A stretch of 64,000 nt of DNA from Anaerococcus sp. (GTDB lineage: Bacteria > Bacillota > Clostridia > Tissierellales > Peptoniphilaceae). Positions 8,886 through 18,215 of this stretch are shown here, piece after piece. The stretch covers positions 49,460-113,459 of the forward strand of contig JAUNLG010000005.1 in the NCBI GenBank assembly GCA_030532385.1. Direction: 5' to 3'. The notes beneath the pieces are model-generated. The model had not been told where the DNA came from. It did not search any database and saw only the letters and a program-made list of their open reading frames with translations. The position numbers were made by a program, and so were the translations under genes. Numbering within the stretch: position 1 is the stretch's first letter; each line of letters begins with the position of its first letter.

Positions 8886-10247
8886 TTACTTATCTTCACT
8901 TTCCTCTTTTTCTTCATGCTTATGATCATCGCCTACTGCTTCATGGTATTTATCATGAGGAAGAATTTCTGAGTTTTCTACTAAAAGATCAACAGCTTTT
9001 CTTCTTTTGATATTTTCTTCAAGGGTCTTATCAGAAACATTCTTAGCAAAGAGTTCTTTGAATTTTTCCTTATCTTCAACTCCATAATTTTCAGCAGCAT
9101 CGTTAATTTCTGCTTGTTTTTCTTCTTCTGTTACTTCTATATTCTCTTTTAGGGCAACTTCATCTATAACTAGGTTAGCCTTTACCCTAGCTTCTGCTTC
9201 ATTCCTATATTGGTTACGGATTTGGTTAATATCCATCTTTGTCATCTCTATATATTGGGCTAGGCTTATACCCATTCCTTGTAATCTTTGGTCAAGGTTT
9301 TGTAGGTCATAGTCAATCTCAGCTTCAACCATAGCCTTTGGAGCGCTTACCTTAGATTTTTTGATCAAGGCTTCTACAGCTTGGTTTTGGTAAAGGCTTT
9401 TAGCATATTCTTTCTTATCTTCAGCTAATTTTTCCTTTAAACTATCCTTAAGCTCATCAAGAGTGTCAAATTCTGATATATCTTTTGCAAATTCGTCATC
9501 TAATTCTGGTAATTCTTTCCTTGTGACAGAATTAATCTCAACTTCAAATTTTGCATCTTTTCCTTGGAATTCTTTTGCTTGATAATCTTTAGGGAAAGTC
9601 ACATCTACATCAAACTTATCCCCAGCCTTATGGCCCACAACTTGGTCTTCAAAGCCTTCTATAAAGGTGTGAGAACCTAGCTCAAGATCATAGTTTTCAG
9701 CCTTGCCACCTTCAAATCTTTCTCCATCAAGAAAACCATCAAAGTCGATATTTACTGTATCGCCCATCTTAGCTTCTTGATCTTCAAGTGGAACTAGTCT
9801 AGCATTTTCTTCTTGTTGCTTTTTAAGTTCAGCTTCTATATCACTATCTGTAACCTCGCTAGCAACTTCTTCAATTATAAGCTTGCTATAATCACCTAGT
9901 TCAGGATGTGGCTTAGTCTCAACTTCTACCTTAAATCTAACATCCTTGCCTGGTTCAATATCATCAAGGTCAACGCTTGGTTGGTCAATTACTTCAAGTC
10001 CAAGTTCCTTAACAGCTTCATCGTAAGGTTTCTTAAATACTATTTGGATAGCTTCATCATAAAATATTTCTGGACCATACATTTTCTCAAGAATTCTCTT
10101 AGAAACATGACCTGGTCTAAAACCATCTATCCTATATCTAGATTTATTTCTTTTATAAACTGTATCTGTAGCTTTCTTAAATTCATCATAATTAACATCA
10201 AATTCAAATTTTGCAATATTATTTTCGTGTGATTTTAATTCTGTCAT
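8886..10247 (-). CDS. tig: Trigger factor (ribosome-associated chaperone, peptidyl-prolyl isomerase)
   Basis: 453 aa. The N-terminal ribosome-binding domain contains the signature FRPGHVSKRI (GFRxGxxP-like). A FKBP-type isomerase domain follows at about 160-245 (VNIDFDGFLDGERFEGG and FIEGFEDQVVGHKAGD), then a long helical C-terminal chaperone domain. The tail is highly acidic and charged (HKHEEKEESEDK). The protein binds nascent chains at the ribosome exit. AGGAGG lies just before the ATG and a near-consensus promoter is at 10283-10311. First gene of the protease block. Confidence 0.96.
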   Translation of the reverse strand: MTELKSHENNIAKFEFDVNYDEFKKATDTVYKRNKSRYRIDGFRPGHVSKRILEKMYGPEIFYDEAIQIVFKKPYDEAVKELGLEVIDQPSVDLDDIEPGKDVRFKVEVETKPHPELGDYSKLIIEEVASEVTDSDIEAELKKQQEENARLVPLEDQEAKMGDTVNIDFDGFLDGERFEGGKAENYDLELGSHTFIEGFEDQVVGHKAGDKFDVDVTFPKDYQAKEFQGKDAKFEVEINSVTRKELPELDDEFAKDISEFDTLDELKDSLKEKLAEDKKEYAKSLYQNQAVEALIKKSKVSAPKAMVEAEIDYDLQNLDQRLQGMGISLAQYIEMTKMDINQIRNQYRNEAEARVKANLVIDEVALKENIEVTEEEKQAEINDAAENYGVEDKEKFKELFAKNVSDKTLEENIKRRKAVDLLVENSEILPHDKYHEAVGDDHKHEEKEESEDK

Positions 10248-10282
10248 TTTTTCCTCCTAGTAGTTCTTCTACTCATTTGAAT

Positions 10283-10311
10283 AATATACTGCTTTAAATA
10301 CTTCCTATCAA
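10283..10311 (-). promoter_or_regulatory. Promoter of tig-clpP-clpX
   Basis: On the minus strand TTGATA (10311-10306), a 17-bp spacer and TATATT (10288-10283) lie about 35 bp before the tig start. No CIRCE or CtsR site overlaps it, so housekeeping expression is likely. Confidence 0.7.
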
Positions 10312-10405
10312 GAATTAAGTATTGACTCTTACAAATACTATACTATTTATAAAAAGTATTTTAATTCACAAAAGCAAAAACTTAACTTATGGTATCTACT
10401 CATTT

Positions 10406-10444
10406 AAAAAGTGGTGGCAAATTTAAATAATACTTACCACCACT
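10406..10444 (-). terminator. Terminator of the cdaA-to-gntP operon
   Basis: AGTGGTGG (10410-10417) and CCACCACT (10437-10444) form an 8-bp stem with a 19-nt loop. On the minus strand TTTTT follows. It lies 25 bp after the permease stop. Confidence 0.8.
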
Positions 10445-10469
10445 AAAAAGTCTAAAACTTATCTAAATC

Positions 10470-11738
10470 CTATAAAATTTCTAAGAGTCCATAGGCAAGG
10501 GTTGCAATTACTGTCATAGTAAATCCTATCAAAGATTCATAACCAATAATCTTGATCCTTTCCTTAAAGACCATATTCACACTTCCCCCTGTTGCGTGGA
10601 AAAAGGACCCATGAGGAAAATGGTCAAGGACAGTAGACCCTGAGTGAATCATAACCCCTGACCCTAGGTTTGATACCTTTGAAGTCATCAAGCTAGGTCC
10701 AAAAACTTCTGAGGCAACTGTAGCTCCTGAAGTTGTAGATGCTGTTGCTAGACTCATTAGCATACCAGATATTGGAGCAAGCATGAATAAAGGCATACCC
10801 AAACTTTCAATTGATTTAATAAGGTCAGGTCCAAGACTTGAATTTTGAATAATTCCAGCCAAGGTCCCTGTTCCTATAAGAATTATTGCAACATTTATCA
10901 TAGACTTTAGACCATATTTTGAAAAGTCTAAGAAATCTCTTATCCTTCCCATAAAAAGACTAGCAAGGAGACCACCTACAGGAAGGGCTATCATAGGGTC
11001 TATGGCTATATCAAATAAGGGTCTTAGGGCAAGCAAGATTATTGCAAATAAAGGACCTAGGATTGCCCTAAAAAAACTTGGCAAGTCCTCATTCTTCTTA
11101 TCTTTTGAGATTTCTTCTTCTAATACTCTAGATCCCTTAGACCTTATATATTTTGATAAAATAAAAGTCATAAATAGGCCAAATACCCCTGGTAGGATTC
11201 CTGCTATCATCACTGATGTAAGAGGTTGGTCAAAGGCTGTTGCTACTGCTATGGCATTGGGGTTTGGGCTTATAAGGTTACCTGCCTTACCTCCACCGAC
11301 CATGGCAAGAAGTATAGACCTTTTTGAAATATTTAACTTATGGCCTATAGATAAGCCAATAGGTGCTACAGTAATCACTGCTATATCAACAAAAACTCCA
11401 ACTCCTGTTAGGACCATGGTAGCAAGGCTTAGGGCCAATAAGGCCTTCCTCTCCCCTAAAACCTTAATAATGCTCTGGGCTATAGAATCTGCAGCCTTTG
11501 ACTTTATAAGAGTCCCTGCAAGAGTTCCTGCTGCAAGAATCCTTAAGACTGTAGTCATCATCGACCCAGCTCCAAGGGTCATAAGGTTAATGGTTTCATT
11601 TAAGCTTCCTCCCCCAAGCAAACCGCCCAAGAGGGCTCCAAGCATAAGGGCATATACTGCAGGAATCTTAAGAAAAATAAATATTATAGCACAAAGTAAG
11701 CCTAACAAGGCCCCAAGACTAGTTATAGTAATATCCAT
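10470..11738 (-). CDS. GntP family permease (gluconate/glycerate type)
   Basis: A 422-aa polytopic membrane protein with about 12 hydrophobic segments. GntP-family landmarks are present: ALMLGALLGGLLGG near the start, MVGGGKAGNLISPNPNAIAVA in the middle, and SGSTVLDHFPHGSFFHATGG near the end. The family imports gluconate and related small acids with protons. Because the gene starts 9 bp after a glycerate 2-kinase gene, D-glycerate is the likely substrate; that is inference from context. A good ribosome site (GGAGG) precedes the ATG. Last gene of the cdaA operon, followed by a terminator. Confidence 0.88.
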   Translation of the reverse strand: MDITITSLGALLGLLCAIIFIFLKIPAVYALMLGALLGGLLGGGSLNETINLMTLGAGSMMTTVLRILAAGTLAGTLIKSKAADSIAQSIIKVLGERKALLALSLATMVLTGVGVFVDIAVITVAPIGLSIGHKLNISKRSILLAMVGGGKAGNLISPNPNAIAVATAFDQPLTSVMIAGILPGVFGLFMTFILSKYIRSKGSRVLEEEISKDKKNEDLPSFFRAILGPLFAIILLALRPLFDIAIDPMIALPVGGLLASLFMGRIRDFLDFSKYGLKSMINVAIILIGTGTLAGIIQNSSLGPDLIKSIESLGMPLFMLAPISGMLMSLATASTTSGATVASEVFGPSLMTSKVSNLGSGVMIHSGSTVLDHFPHGSFFHATGGSVNMVFKERIKIIGYESLIGFTMTVIATLAYGLLEIL

Positions 11739-11747
11739 TATATCCTC

Positions 11748-12968
11748 CTAATTAATCAAAAGTATGGAAACATCATTTACATTTGTACCAGTAGGGCCTG
11801 TTATTATAAGTTGGTCTATGGCTTTTAGGCCCTCATAAGTATTATTGCTAGCTAAAATATGGTTGTAGTCTAGGTTTTTTTCCTTTAATTTATCAAAACT
11901 TTTACCATCTACAAAGCCCCCTGCCGCATCGGTAGGACCATCACTTCCATCGGATGAAAAAGATATAATTCTTACATTTTCTAAACCATCAATATCTCTC
12001 ATACTAGCAAAGGCAAGCTCTTGGTTCCTACCTCCCTTGCCAGGGCCCCTTAAGTGGACTAGAGTCTCCCCTCCAAAGATATAGGCTTTTTTATCCTTTC
12101 TTTTGCTCTGACTCTTTGCTATGGCTGCTAGAAAAAATCCAGCCTCTCTTGCTTCACAGGCTAGGGTACTTGTTAGTATATCTACATCATAGCCTTCTTT
12201 TTCTAAAATTTCTCCTGCCTTTTTGCATAAATCATCGACACTTCCTGAGATTTTCGTTTGGGTATTTGATAGATCTTTTATAGTTTCTTCCTTAACCAGG
12301 GATTTAGCCTTAGTAGATAGGTCTAGGTCATATAGGTCTATAAGCTTTTGGGCCTCTTTGCTAGTTGAATAATCCACATAAGTTGGCCCTGATGCAATCA
12401 TATCAGGCCTATTTCCCAAAACATCTGATAGGATAATATTATAGACCCTTGCTGGCCTTATGTGGTTGGCAAACCTACCTCCCTTAACCTTTGATAACCT
12501 CTTTCTTATAGTATTAATCTCAACTATATTGGCACCTTTTTTTAATAATTGGTCATTGATATCTTGGATCTCTTCTAAGTTTATTAAAGGAAGTTCAAAA
12601 AGTGCAGACCCTCCTCCAGAAATGAGCATCAAAACTAAGTCATCCTCACTTAAAGATTCGGTCATATCATAGGCATATTGGCTGGCCCTTATAGTATTTT
12701 CGTCAGAGATTGGATGGCCTGCCTCAATTATTTCTATATTTTCCAAGTCTCCCTTACTATGGCCATACTTTGTTATAACAAGTCCCTTATGGCAAACAAA
12801 GCCAGAATCTATTGCAGCCTTTGCCATCTGATAGCCAGCCTTACCGATTGCTATCAAAATCTTCTTTCCTTTAACTTCTGGTAAATTTTTGATCTCTCTT
12901 GCCACTGCCTTATCTGGCAGGCAAAAGTCAATGGATTCTTTAACTAGAGTATCTACAAACCTTTTCAT
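11748..12968 (-). CDS. Glycerate 2-kinase (MOFRL family)
   Basis: A 406-aa type-2 glycerate kinase that phosphorylates D-glycerate at the 2-hydroxyl and feeds lower glycolysis. Family landmarks are GKAGYQMAKAA, the glycine-rich MLISGGGSALFELP, SDVLGNRPDMIASGPT, and the MOFRL C-terminal domain with FGGETLVHLRGPGKGGRNQELAFA and SSDGSDGPTDAAGG. AAGGAGG lies upstream of the start. It sits between cca and a GntP permease. Kinase and permease make a small glycerate-use pair attached to a housekeeping operon. Confidence 0.92.
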   Translation of the reverse strand: MKRFVDTLVKESIDFCLPDKAVAREIKNLPEVKGKKILIAIGKAGYQMAKAAIDSGFVCHKGLVITKYGHSKGDLENIEIIEAGHPISDENTIRASQYAYDMTESLSEDDLVLMLISGGGSALFELPLINLEEIQDINDQLLKKGANIVEINTIRKRLSKVKGGRFANHIRPARVYNIILSDVLGNRPDMIASGPTYVDYSTSKEAQKLIDLYDLDLSTKAKSLVKEETIKDLSNTQTKISGSVDDLCKKAGEILEKEGYDVDILTSTLACEAREAGFFLAAIAKSQSKRKDKKAYIFGGETLVHLRGPGKGGRNQELAFASMRDIDGLENVRIISFSSDGSDGPTDAAGGFVDGKSFDKLKEKNLDYNHILASNNTYEGLKAIDQLIITGPTGTNVNDVSILLIN

Positions 12969-12994
12969 AGCCTTAAGCCTCCTTGTCTAAAAAT

Positions 12995-14341
12995 TTAATG
13001 ATCTCCAAACTTATTTGTGACAAAGTCTAGGATCTCTTTTTTATCATTAGCAATTTTTCCTTCTACTATTAATTCTCCTATAAGATCAAGAACTTTTCCA
13101 ATTAGAGGACCTTCTTTTAGACCTAAGGCCTTTAGGTCATGGCCATTTATCGGAAGGTTACTTGTCTTTATTGGAATATTTTCTTCTTTAATTTCTCTAA
13201 GAATCCTAAGACCTAGGTCCATATTGGATAGGTCAGGGGTTTTACTTGATCTTGTATCAGCCCTTTGTAGGTCAAATAACTTAAGGACCCCTTCTTCTCC
13301 TAGCTTTCTTAAAAGTTTTCTGATAGACTTTTTTGTATAAGTATTGGCTGAGTCCATGTGCCTTGCTACAAGAGTCTTGGCTTCTTTTATTAAATTATTT
13401 GAAAACCTTAACTTTCTAAGTCTTTTTTCTAATATATCTGCTGATAAATTTTGATGGCCAAAAAACCTCCCCTCACCATTTTCATCTATGACCATAGTTA
13501 AGGGCTTGCCTGTATCATGGAAAAGTCCTGCCAGGCGAAGGGCAAGGTCCCTAGGGAGTTTGTCTAAAACTTCTAGGCTATGGTCAAATAAGTCTAGGTG
13601 GTGGTGGCTTGATTTTTGGTCAAATCCAACCATTATAGAAACTTCCGGGAAAATTTCCTCAAGTAATCCTAATTCTTCTAATAGCCTAAGCCCCCTAGAG
13701 GGATTTTTTGTAAGAAGAATTTTTGATATCTCATCCCTTATCCTCTCTTTGGATATTTGATTAATAGCCTTAGCATGTTTTTTAATGGCAACTTTTAGGT
13801 TTTTTTCTATAGCAAAATCAAGTTGGCAGGCAAATCTTACTGCCCTAAGACTTCTTAAAAGGTCTTCTCTTATCCTTATGTCAGGATCTCCGACAGCCCT
13901 TATGATTTTTTTCTTTAAATCATCCCCAGCAGAGAAGGGATCTATTATCCCTCCTTTCCCAAGAGCCATGGCATTGATAGTAAAGTCCCTCCTTAATAAG
14001 TCTTCCCTTAGGCTTTTTGAAAAATGTACTTCTTTTGGATGCCTCTGGTCTATATAAGGACCATCCGCCCTAAAAGTAGTAATTTCATAGATAAACTGTC
14101 CATCAACTACCTTTATGGTTCCAAATTTTTTTCCAATACTTATAAGTTTTTTATCATAAAAAACTTTTTCAATATCACTAGGTCTTGCAGATGTAGCTAT
14201 ATCTATATCAAAAATTTCTCTTCCTAAAAGATAATCCCTAATAGCTCCTCCAACTAGGTAGGCATCAAAGCCCTCCTTATTTAACCTATTAAGGATATTT
14301 TGATAGGGAATTTTTAGGTCTATTAAGTCTTTATTAGTCAT
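12995..14341 (-). CDS. cca: CCA-adding tRNA nucleotidyltransferase with HD domain
   Basis: 448 aa. A class II polymerase-beta head has LVGGAIRDYLLG and the metal-binding Asp pair at 45 and 47 (DID), followed by RRDFTINAMA. RNA-binding domains and an HD phosphohydrolase region (FHDTGKP and ARHMDS) come next. It adds or repairs the 3' CCA of tRNAs. The tRNA-Pro in this window encodes its CCA, so repair is at least one role. The gene overlaps the end of ybbR by 8 bp. The link of cca to cdaA-ybbR is unusual; glmM normally follows ybbR in Firmicutes. Confidence 0.94.
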   Translation of the reverse strand: MTNKDLIDLKIPYQNILNRLNKEGFDAYLVGGAIRDYLLGREIFDIDIATSARPSDIEKVFYDKKLISIGKKFGTIKVVDGQFIYEITTFRADGPYIDQRHPKEVHFSKSLREDLLRRDFTINAMALGKGGIIDPFSAGDDLKKKIIRAVGDPDIRIREDLLRSLRAVRFACQLDFAIEKNLKVAIKKHAKAINQISKERIRDEISKILLTKNPSRGLRLLEELGLLEEIFPEVSIMVGFDQKSSHHHLDLFDHSLEVLDKLPRDLALRLAGLFHDTGKPLTMVIDENGEGRFFGHQNLSADILEKRLRKLRFSNNLIKEAKTLVARHMDSANTYTKKSIRKLLRKLGEEGVLKLFDLQRADTRSSKTPDLSNMDLGLRILREIKEENIPIKTSNLPINGHDLKALGLKEGPLIGKVLDLIGELIVEGKIANDKKEILDFVTNKFGDH

Positions 14342-15266
14342 CTCTTTCTATTACAATCCTATAGGTGACTGCCTCTTTTCCATCATAAATCTCTACACCA
14401 TCAGCTAGGTCAAGTCCTACTTCTCCACTCTTATCAGCCCTTAGGTTATTGATATTTATAGGCTTAGTTTCAATTTCCTTTATATCTTTTAGGATCTTAC
14501 TTGACCCTTTGATTACAAGCTCTTTTGGAGAAAGGCTCCTAGAACTTATATGGTAGCCACTAGCAGGGTCTCCTACTATATTAAGCTTTATACTAACACT
14601 TTTAGTCTCACTTACTATAAAGGATAGGTTGATATCATCTGCGCTTTTTTCAATCTCTCCTAAGTCCTCACCGTTTTTTGCTACTAGTCTTATATCGTGG
14701 TTGTGGATTTTGCCATCTAGGAATTCCTCATTGTCTATTATAACTTCAGCCCTATCTATCTTGTTGATTTGGGAGTAGGGACCTCTTACAGTAATTTCTT
14801 CTAGACTTTGCTCATTTACTTCCACACTCCTACCCTCCTTTAGGGAGTCAAGTAGGACTATATTTATAGGTAGGGTTTTTTCTACAATTTTTTGAACATT
14901 AATATTTATCTCAGATGGGTCAGTGGCATCTACCCTCACCCCATTGGGAGTATCTACATTTACATCTACAGATTGGATCCCCTCACCGACATCACCTATG
15001 TCTATACTTGCTTGGATATCATTTTGCTTAAGGCCTACTATATTATCCCTAGATCCTTCCAGGGTAACACTTATACTTGCTAATTCATCTAGGCCTATGG
15101 CTGTATAACCCTTATCTTCCAAGGTCTCCTTGTTTTTTACAAGCAAGGGTTGGTTTCTAAAGGTCCTGCTTACAGATGGATTTGATGTCGTTGTTACAAA
15201 AGTCCACATTACTATAGCAAGGAGGATGGAAAGTATTATTAGTTGAAGGTCACTTTTCTTCTTCAT
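14334..15266 (-). CDS. cdaR: YbbR domain protein (CdaA regulator, CdaR)
   Basis: 310 aa. One N-terminal transmembrane segment (about 8-25) is followed by an extracellular chain of YbbR repeats, seen as recurrent segments of the form ..VTLEGSRDNIVGL.., ..EITVRGPYSQINKI.. and ..ELVIKGSSKILKDI... YbbR/CdaR binds and modulates the membrane diadenylate cyclase CdaA in Firmicutes. Its start overlaps the cdaA stop by 17 bp, so the two are translationally coupled, as expected for a complex. Confidence 0.9.
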   Translation of the reverse strand: MKKKSDLQLIILSILLAIVMWTFVTTTSNPSVSRTFRNQPLLVKNKETLEDKGYTAIGLDELASISVTLEGSRDNIVGLKQNDIQASIDIGDVGEGIQSVDVNVDTPNGVRVDATDPSEININVQKIVEKTLPINIVLLDSLKEGRSVEVNEQSLEEITVRGPYSQINKIDRAEVIIDNEEFLDGKIHNHDIRLVAKNGEDLGEIEKSADDINLSFIVSETKSVSIKLNIVGDPASGYHISSRSLSPKELVIKGSSKILKDIKEIETKPININNLRADKSGEVGLDLADGVEIYDGKEAVTYRIVIERDD

Positions 15267-16074
15267 TTACTTCTCCCTTCTTTATTACTGCTGGCATTTC
15301 CTTAGAAACTAGCTCATTCATAAGTCTTATACGCAAGGATTCCTCATCAAAATACCTGTTGATCTTACCATTTTCAGCAACTGAAATATTTCCTGTCTCT
15401 TCTGATACTATGACTACCAAACAATCTGATTTTTCGGAAATCCCAATAGCTGCCCTGTGCCTGGTTCCCAAATCTTTTGATATGGTATTTGATGGAGATA
15501 GGGGTAGGTAGCAAGCTGCTGCTGCTATCTTATTTTTTCTTATTATAACTGCCCCATCGTGGAGGGGAGTGTTTGGTATGAAGATATTTATCAAAAGTTC
15601 ACTTGATATTTCTGCATCAAGCCTTGTTCCACTTTCCATAATATCTGATAGGCCAACTTCTCTTTCTAAGACTACTAGGGCTCCTATCTTTTGTCTAGAT
15701 AGGGAACTTGTCGCTAAGACCAGCTCTTCTATAGACTTTTCATCCCTATCAACCTTATCAGATGAGAATAGGGACCTTCCACGACCCAGTCTTTCCAAGG
15801 CTGACCTAAGTTCAGGTTGAAAGACTACTATTATAAATACAAGGGCCACTGTCAAAAATTGGTTCATAACCCAAGATACAGTATTTAGATTTAAAATATC
15901 CGCAATAGATGCAAATATTAATACAAAGATAAGCCCCTTTAGGACCTGCTCAGCCCTAGTATTCCTAAGTAGGGAAAATAACTTGTAGATAACAAAGGCA
16001 ATAATTGCTATATCAATTACATCTGCGACCCTTATTACTGCCAAAGATGTTATAATATTTTCAAAAAAATTCAT
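15250..16074 (-). CDS. cdaA: Diadenylate cyclase CdaA (DAC)
   Basis: 274 aa. Three N-terminal transmembrane helices (about 20-85) lead into a DAC domain with the catalytic DGA at 173-175 and RHRAAIG from residue 205, the two motifs that hold ATP. It makes c-di-AMP, which controls potassium and osmolyte transport and wall stress. First gene of the cdaA-cdaR-cca-glycerate kinase-permease operon. Its start has AAGGAGGAAGT upstream. A promoter with a good -10 but weak -35 lies near 16141. Confidence 0.95.
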   Translation of the reverse strand: MNFFENIITSLAVIRVADVIDIAIIAFVIYKLFSLLRNTRAEQVLKGLIFVLIFASIADILNLNTVSWVMNQFLTVALVFIIVVFQPELRSALERLGRGRSLFSSDKVDRDEKSIEELVLATSSLSRQKIGALVVLEREVGLSDIMESGTRLDAEISSELLINIFIPNTPLHDGAVIIRKNKIAAAACYLPLSPSNTISKDLGTRHRAAIGISEKSDCLVVIVSEETGNISVAENGKINRYFDEESLRIRLMNELVSKEMPAVIKKGEVNEEEK

Positions 16075-16140
16075 ACTTCCTCCTTATACTATGGTACTTT
16101 TATATGAGAATATTTGTAGGACTTTTTTTCTATAATAAAA

Positions 16141-16169
16141 ATTATAAACTTTGCCCCTATCTTTTTAAC
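16141..16169 (-). promoter_or_regulatory. Possible promoter of the cdaA operon
   Basis: On the minus strand a perfect TATAAT (16146-16141) is preceded at 17 bp by GTTAAA (16169-16164), a poor -35. It is the best match in the 261-bp gap. The rest of the gap (16075-16335) shows only AT-rich sequence and a GGCAA/TTGCC inverted repeat near 16261-16287. Confidence 0.35.
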
Positions 16170-16335
16170 TTCTGATAATTACTTATTTTAATACAATGTT
16201 GACTTTTAAATTTATCTAGCAAGTCTATATTATTGGCTATTAAATTTATCCAAGCAAAAAGGCAAGAATCTTTTATAGATAATTGCCTAGCCTAAGCTTT
16301 TAGAAAAAATCAATTTTTTAAAAAAGTAAAATTTA

Positions 16336-17225
16336 TTATAATATTTCTTCTAAAAAGTCTATAGTATTTTTATAACAGTAAGTTCCAGCTCCTCCATCAC
16401 CAATGTTAAATTGGTATTCGTGATTGACTACTCCGTATTTTTCTTTATCAAAGAAAAATGACCTAACATCAAGACCTCTTTTTGATAAAATATTGGCTAA
16501 TTTTTTTCCTTGAGATTCAAAAGAACCTGTATTCCCATCTGTAATAAGGCTAGGAGGAAAATCATTTGTTACATAATCCTTGATGGTGGTTGTCTTAATC
16601 ATTTGACCATCTTTCCAATTCTTATCCCCTAATAGGGCCCAACCAATCCTTGAAGTAAAAAAATCAATTTGTTTATTTCCCGTATATAGCATTTTAGAAA
16701 CATCGAAGGGCCCACAATAAAGTACACTCCCCCTTACTTGGTCTTTTTCTATTGTAGAATTAAGACCGATCGCTTTTTCATATTCTGGATTTGTTGCTAA
16801 TAATGTCGCTTGTCCTGGATATTTAATTTCAGGTGCCCATTGATAATCCATGCCAACAACAGCATAACCTTGGTTAGCAAGCATTCTTGCATAGTTTTCA
16901 ATACCTTCCTTGCTTCCAGCTACAAAGGATCCTCCATGGACCCATAAAATAGTTGGCAAATTTTCATCAATATCTTTTGGAAGATAAATATCATATGTAT
17001 TCTTTTCGTTTGCTGATGGATAGGTTAGGTCCTTATGCACTCTTACCTTGTTTTTAATTTCCCCATAGTTTTCAACATTTTTCACTTCTACTTTCCCATC
17101 AAATTTATTCCTTAAAACCGGACAACTGGATTAGGACTAGAAGCAAAATATATGCCTATACCAACAAAGCTAGCCAATAAACCACATCCAATGACTAGAA
17201 GTATTTTTAAAATTTTCCTACTAAT
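16336..17225 (-). pseudogene. Decayed alpha/beta hydrolase (lipase/esterase-like)
   Basis: The open part (GTG 17085 to 16336, 249 aa) has the oxyanion-hole motif LWVHGGSFVAG and AP..KYPGQ of BD-FAE-like esterases. The expected nucleophile block (GDSAG) is absent: KYPGQ at residues 88-92 runs straight into ATLLATNPEYEKA, so about 40 codons appear lost near 16812. Upstream, another frame encodes a membrane anchor (ILLVIGCGLLASFVGIGIYF) that ends at a stop at 17114-17112, next to the start of the other frame (LRNKFDGKVEVK). AGGAGG at 17235-17230 leads to ATT at 17225, probably a former ATG. The gene thus seems to have lost start, frame and active site. Confidence 0.6.
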
Positions 17226-17393
17226 TTTGCCTCCTTTACATTTAGGGGGTCTTGCTATTTTTATGTAAATAATTTTTTCTCTTAATATTAACCTATTGGC
17301 CCATAATGCAGTTTTATTCTACCACTATTTATTTAATATTCTATAACTATAATAATCCAATCGCTTTTAAATATTTTTTGTATTTTTCATACT

Positions 17394-17416
17394 AAAAAAG
17401 GATCCTTGGGGATCCA
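17394..17416 (-). terminator. Terminator of the glgP-zip operon
   Basis: Two GGATCC copies (17400-17405 and 17410-17415) pair around a 4-nt loop. Six T residues follow on the minus strand. It lies 8 bp beyond the ZIP gene stop. Confidence 0.8.
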
Positions 17417-17423
17417 ATTTTAT

Positions 17424-18215
17424 TTATCCTAACAAAACATCTAAGACCATCATTATCAAAAAACCTAGGGAAAAACCAAGAGTTCCTACATTAGTATGGT
17501 CTCCTCCCTCTCCTGTCGCTTCAGGTATAAGCTCTTCTACTACTACATAAAACATAGCCCCTGCCGCAAAGGATAGGAGGTAGGGTAGGATTGGTATCAT
17601 TATAGATGATAAAAGTATGGTAATAAGAGCTGCCACAGGCTCCACAGCCCCAGAGAGAATACCTAGGGTAAAAGATTTTCTCTTACTAACTCCTACAGAC
17701 CTAAGGGGCATTGATATAATAGCTCCTTCAGGAAAGTTTTGGATGGCTATTCCTATAGCAAGAACAATAGCCTGGCTTAGAAAAAGGTCTTCGCCAAATA
17801 TGGCACCTGCAAAGCTAACTCCAACAGCCATACCCTCAGGTATATTGTGGATTACTACAGCAAGAACCATCATGGTAGTCTTTCTTAAGCTCTCATTTTT
17901 AACCCCTTCAGGAGAATCTGAATCTATATGTTGGTGGGGAATTAGGGTATCTAGGAGCAAAAGAAAGATTATTCCCACCATAAATCCTCCCACAGCAGGA
18001 ATAATTTTCATCTTACCCATAGTATCCCCTGCCATATCCATAGCAGGGATTAAAAGCGACCAGACACTGGCTGCAACCATTACACCTGCAGCAAAACCTG
18101 ATAGGCCTTTTTGAACTTTCATATTAAGTTCATCTTTCATCACATAAACAAGTCCTGCCCCAAGTGAAGTTCCTAGGAGGGGAATTAAAAGTCCCCCTAT
18201 GACTTGAAGATTCAT
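17424..18215 (-). CDS. ZIP family divalent metal transporter
   Basis: A 263-aa membrane protein with eight predicted helices. The two ZIP metal-site helices are visible as HNIPEGMAVGVSFAG and NFPEGAIISMPLR. A short His/acid-rich loop (IPHQHIDSDSPEG) lies between helices 3 and 4. ZIP proteins bring zinc or other divalent metals into the cytosol, some along with export in related GufA-type members; this one resembles the GufA/ZupT group. Its start overlaps the phosphorylase stop by 4 bp, so the genes are co-translated although no functional link is obvious. Confidence 0.9.
   Translation of the reverse strand: MNLQVIGGLLIPLLGTSLGAGLVYVMKDELNMKVQKGLSGFAAGVMVAASVWSLLIPAMDMAGDTMGKMKIIPAVGGFMVGIIFLLLLDTLIPHQHIDSDSPEGVKNESLRKTTMMVLAVVIHNIPEGMAVGVSFAGAIFGEDLFLSQAIVLAIGIAIQNFPEGAIISMPLRSVGVSKRKSFTLGILSGAVEPVAALITILLSSIMIPILPYLLSFAAGAMFYVVVEELIPEATGEGGDHTNVGTLGFSLGFLIMMVLDVLLG

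Noticed and set aside
10248-10469. HrcA (CIRCE) or CtsR operator upstream of tig-clpP
   Set aside because: Neither the CIRCE inverted repeat nor the CtsR heptad repeat is present; only AT-rich sequence and a plain promoter.
11002-11751. 249-aa frame on the plus strand
   Set aside because: Antisense to the GntP permease; it has no ribosome site and a Pro/Lys/Ile-rich product typical of a shadow of membrane-protein codons.
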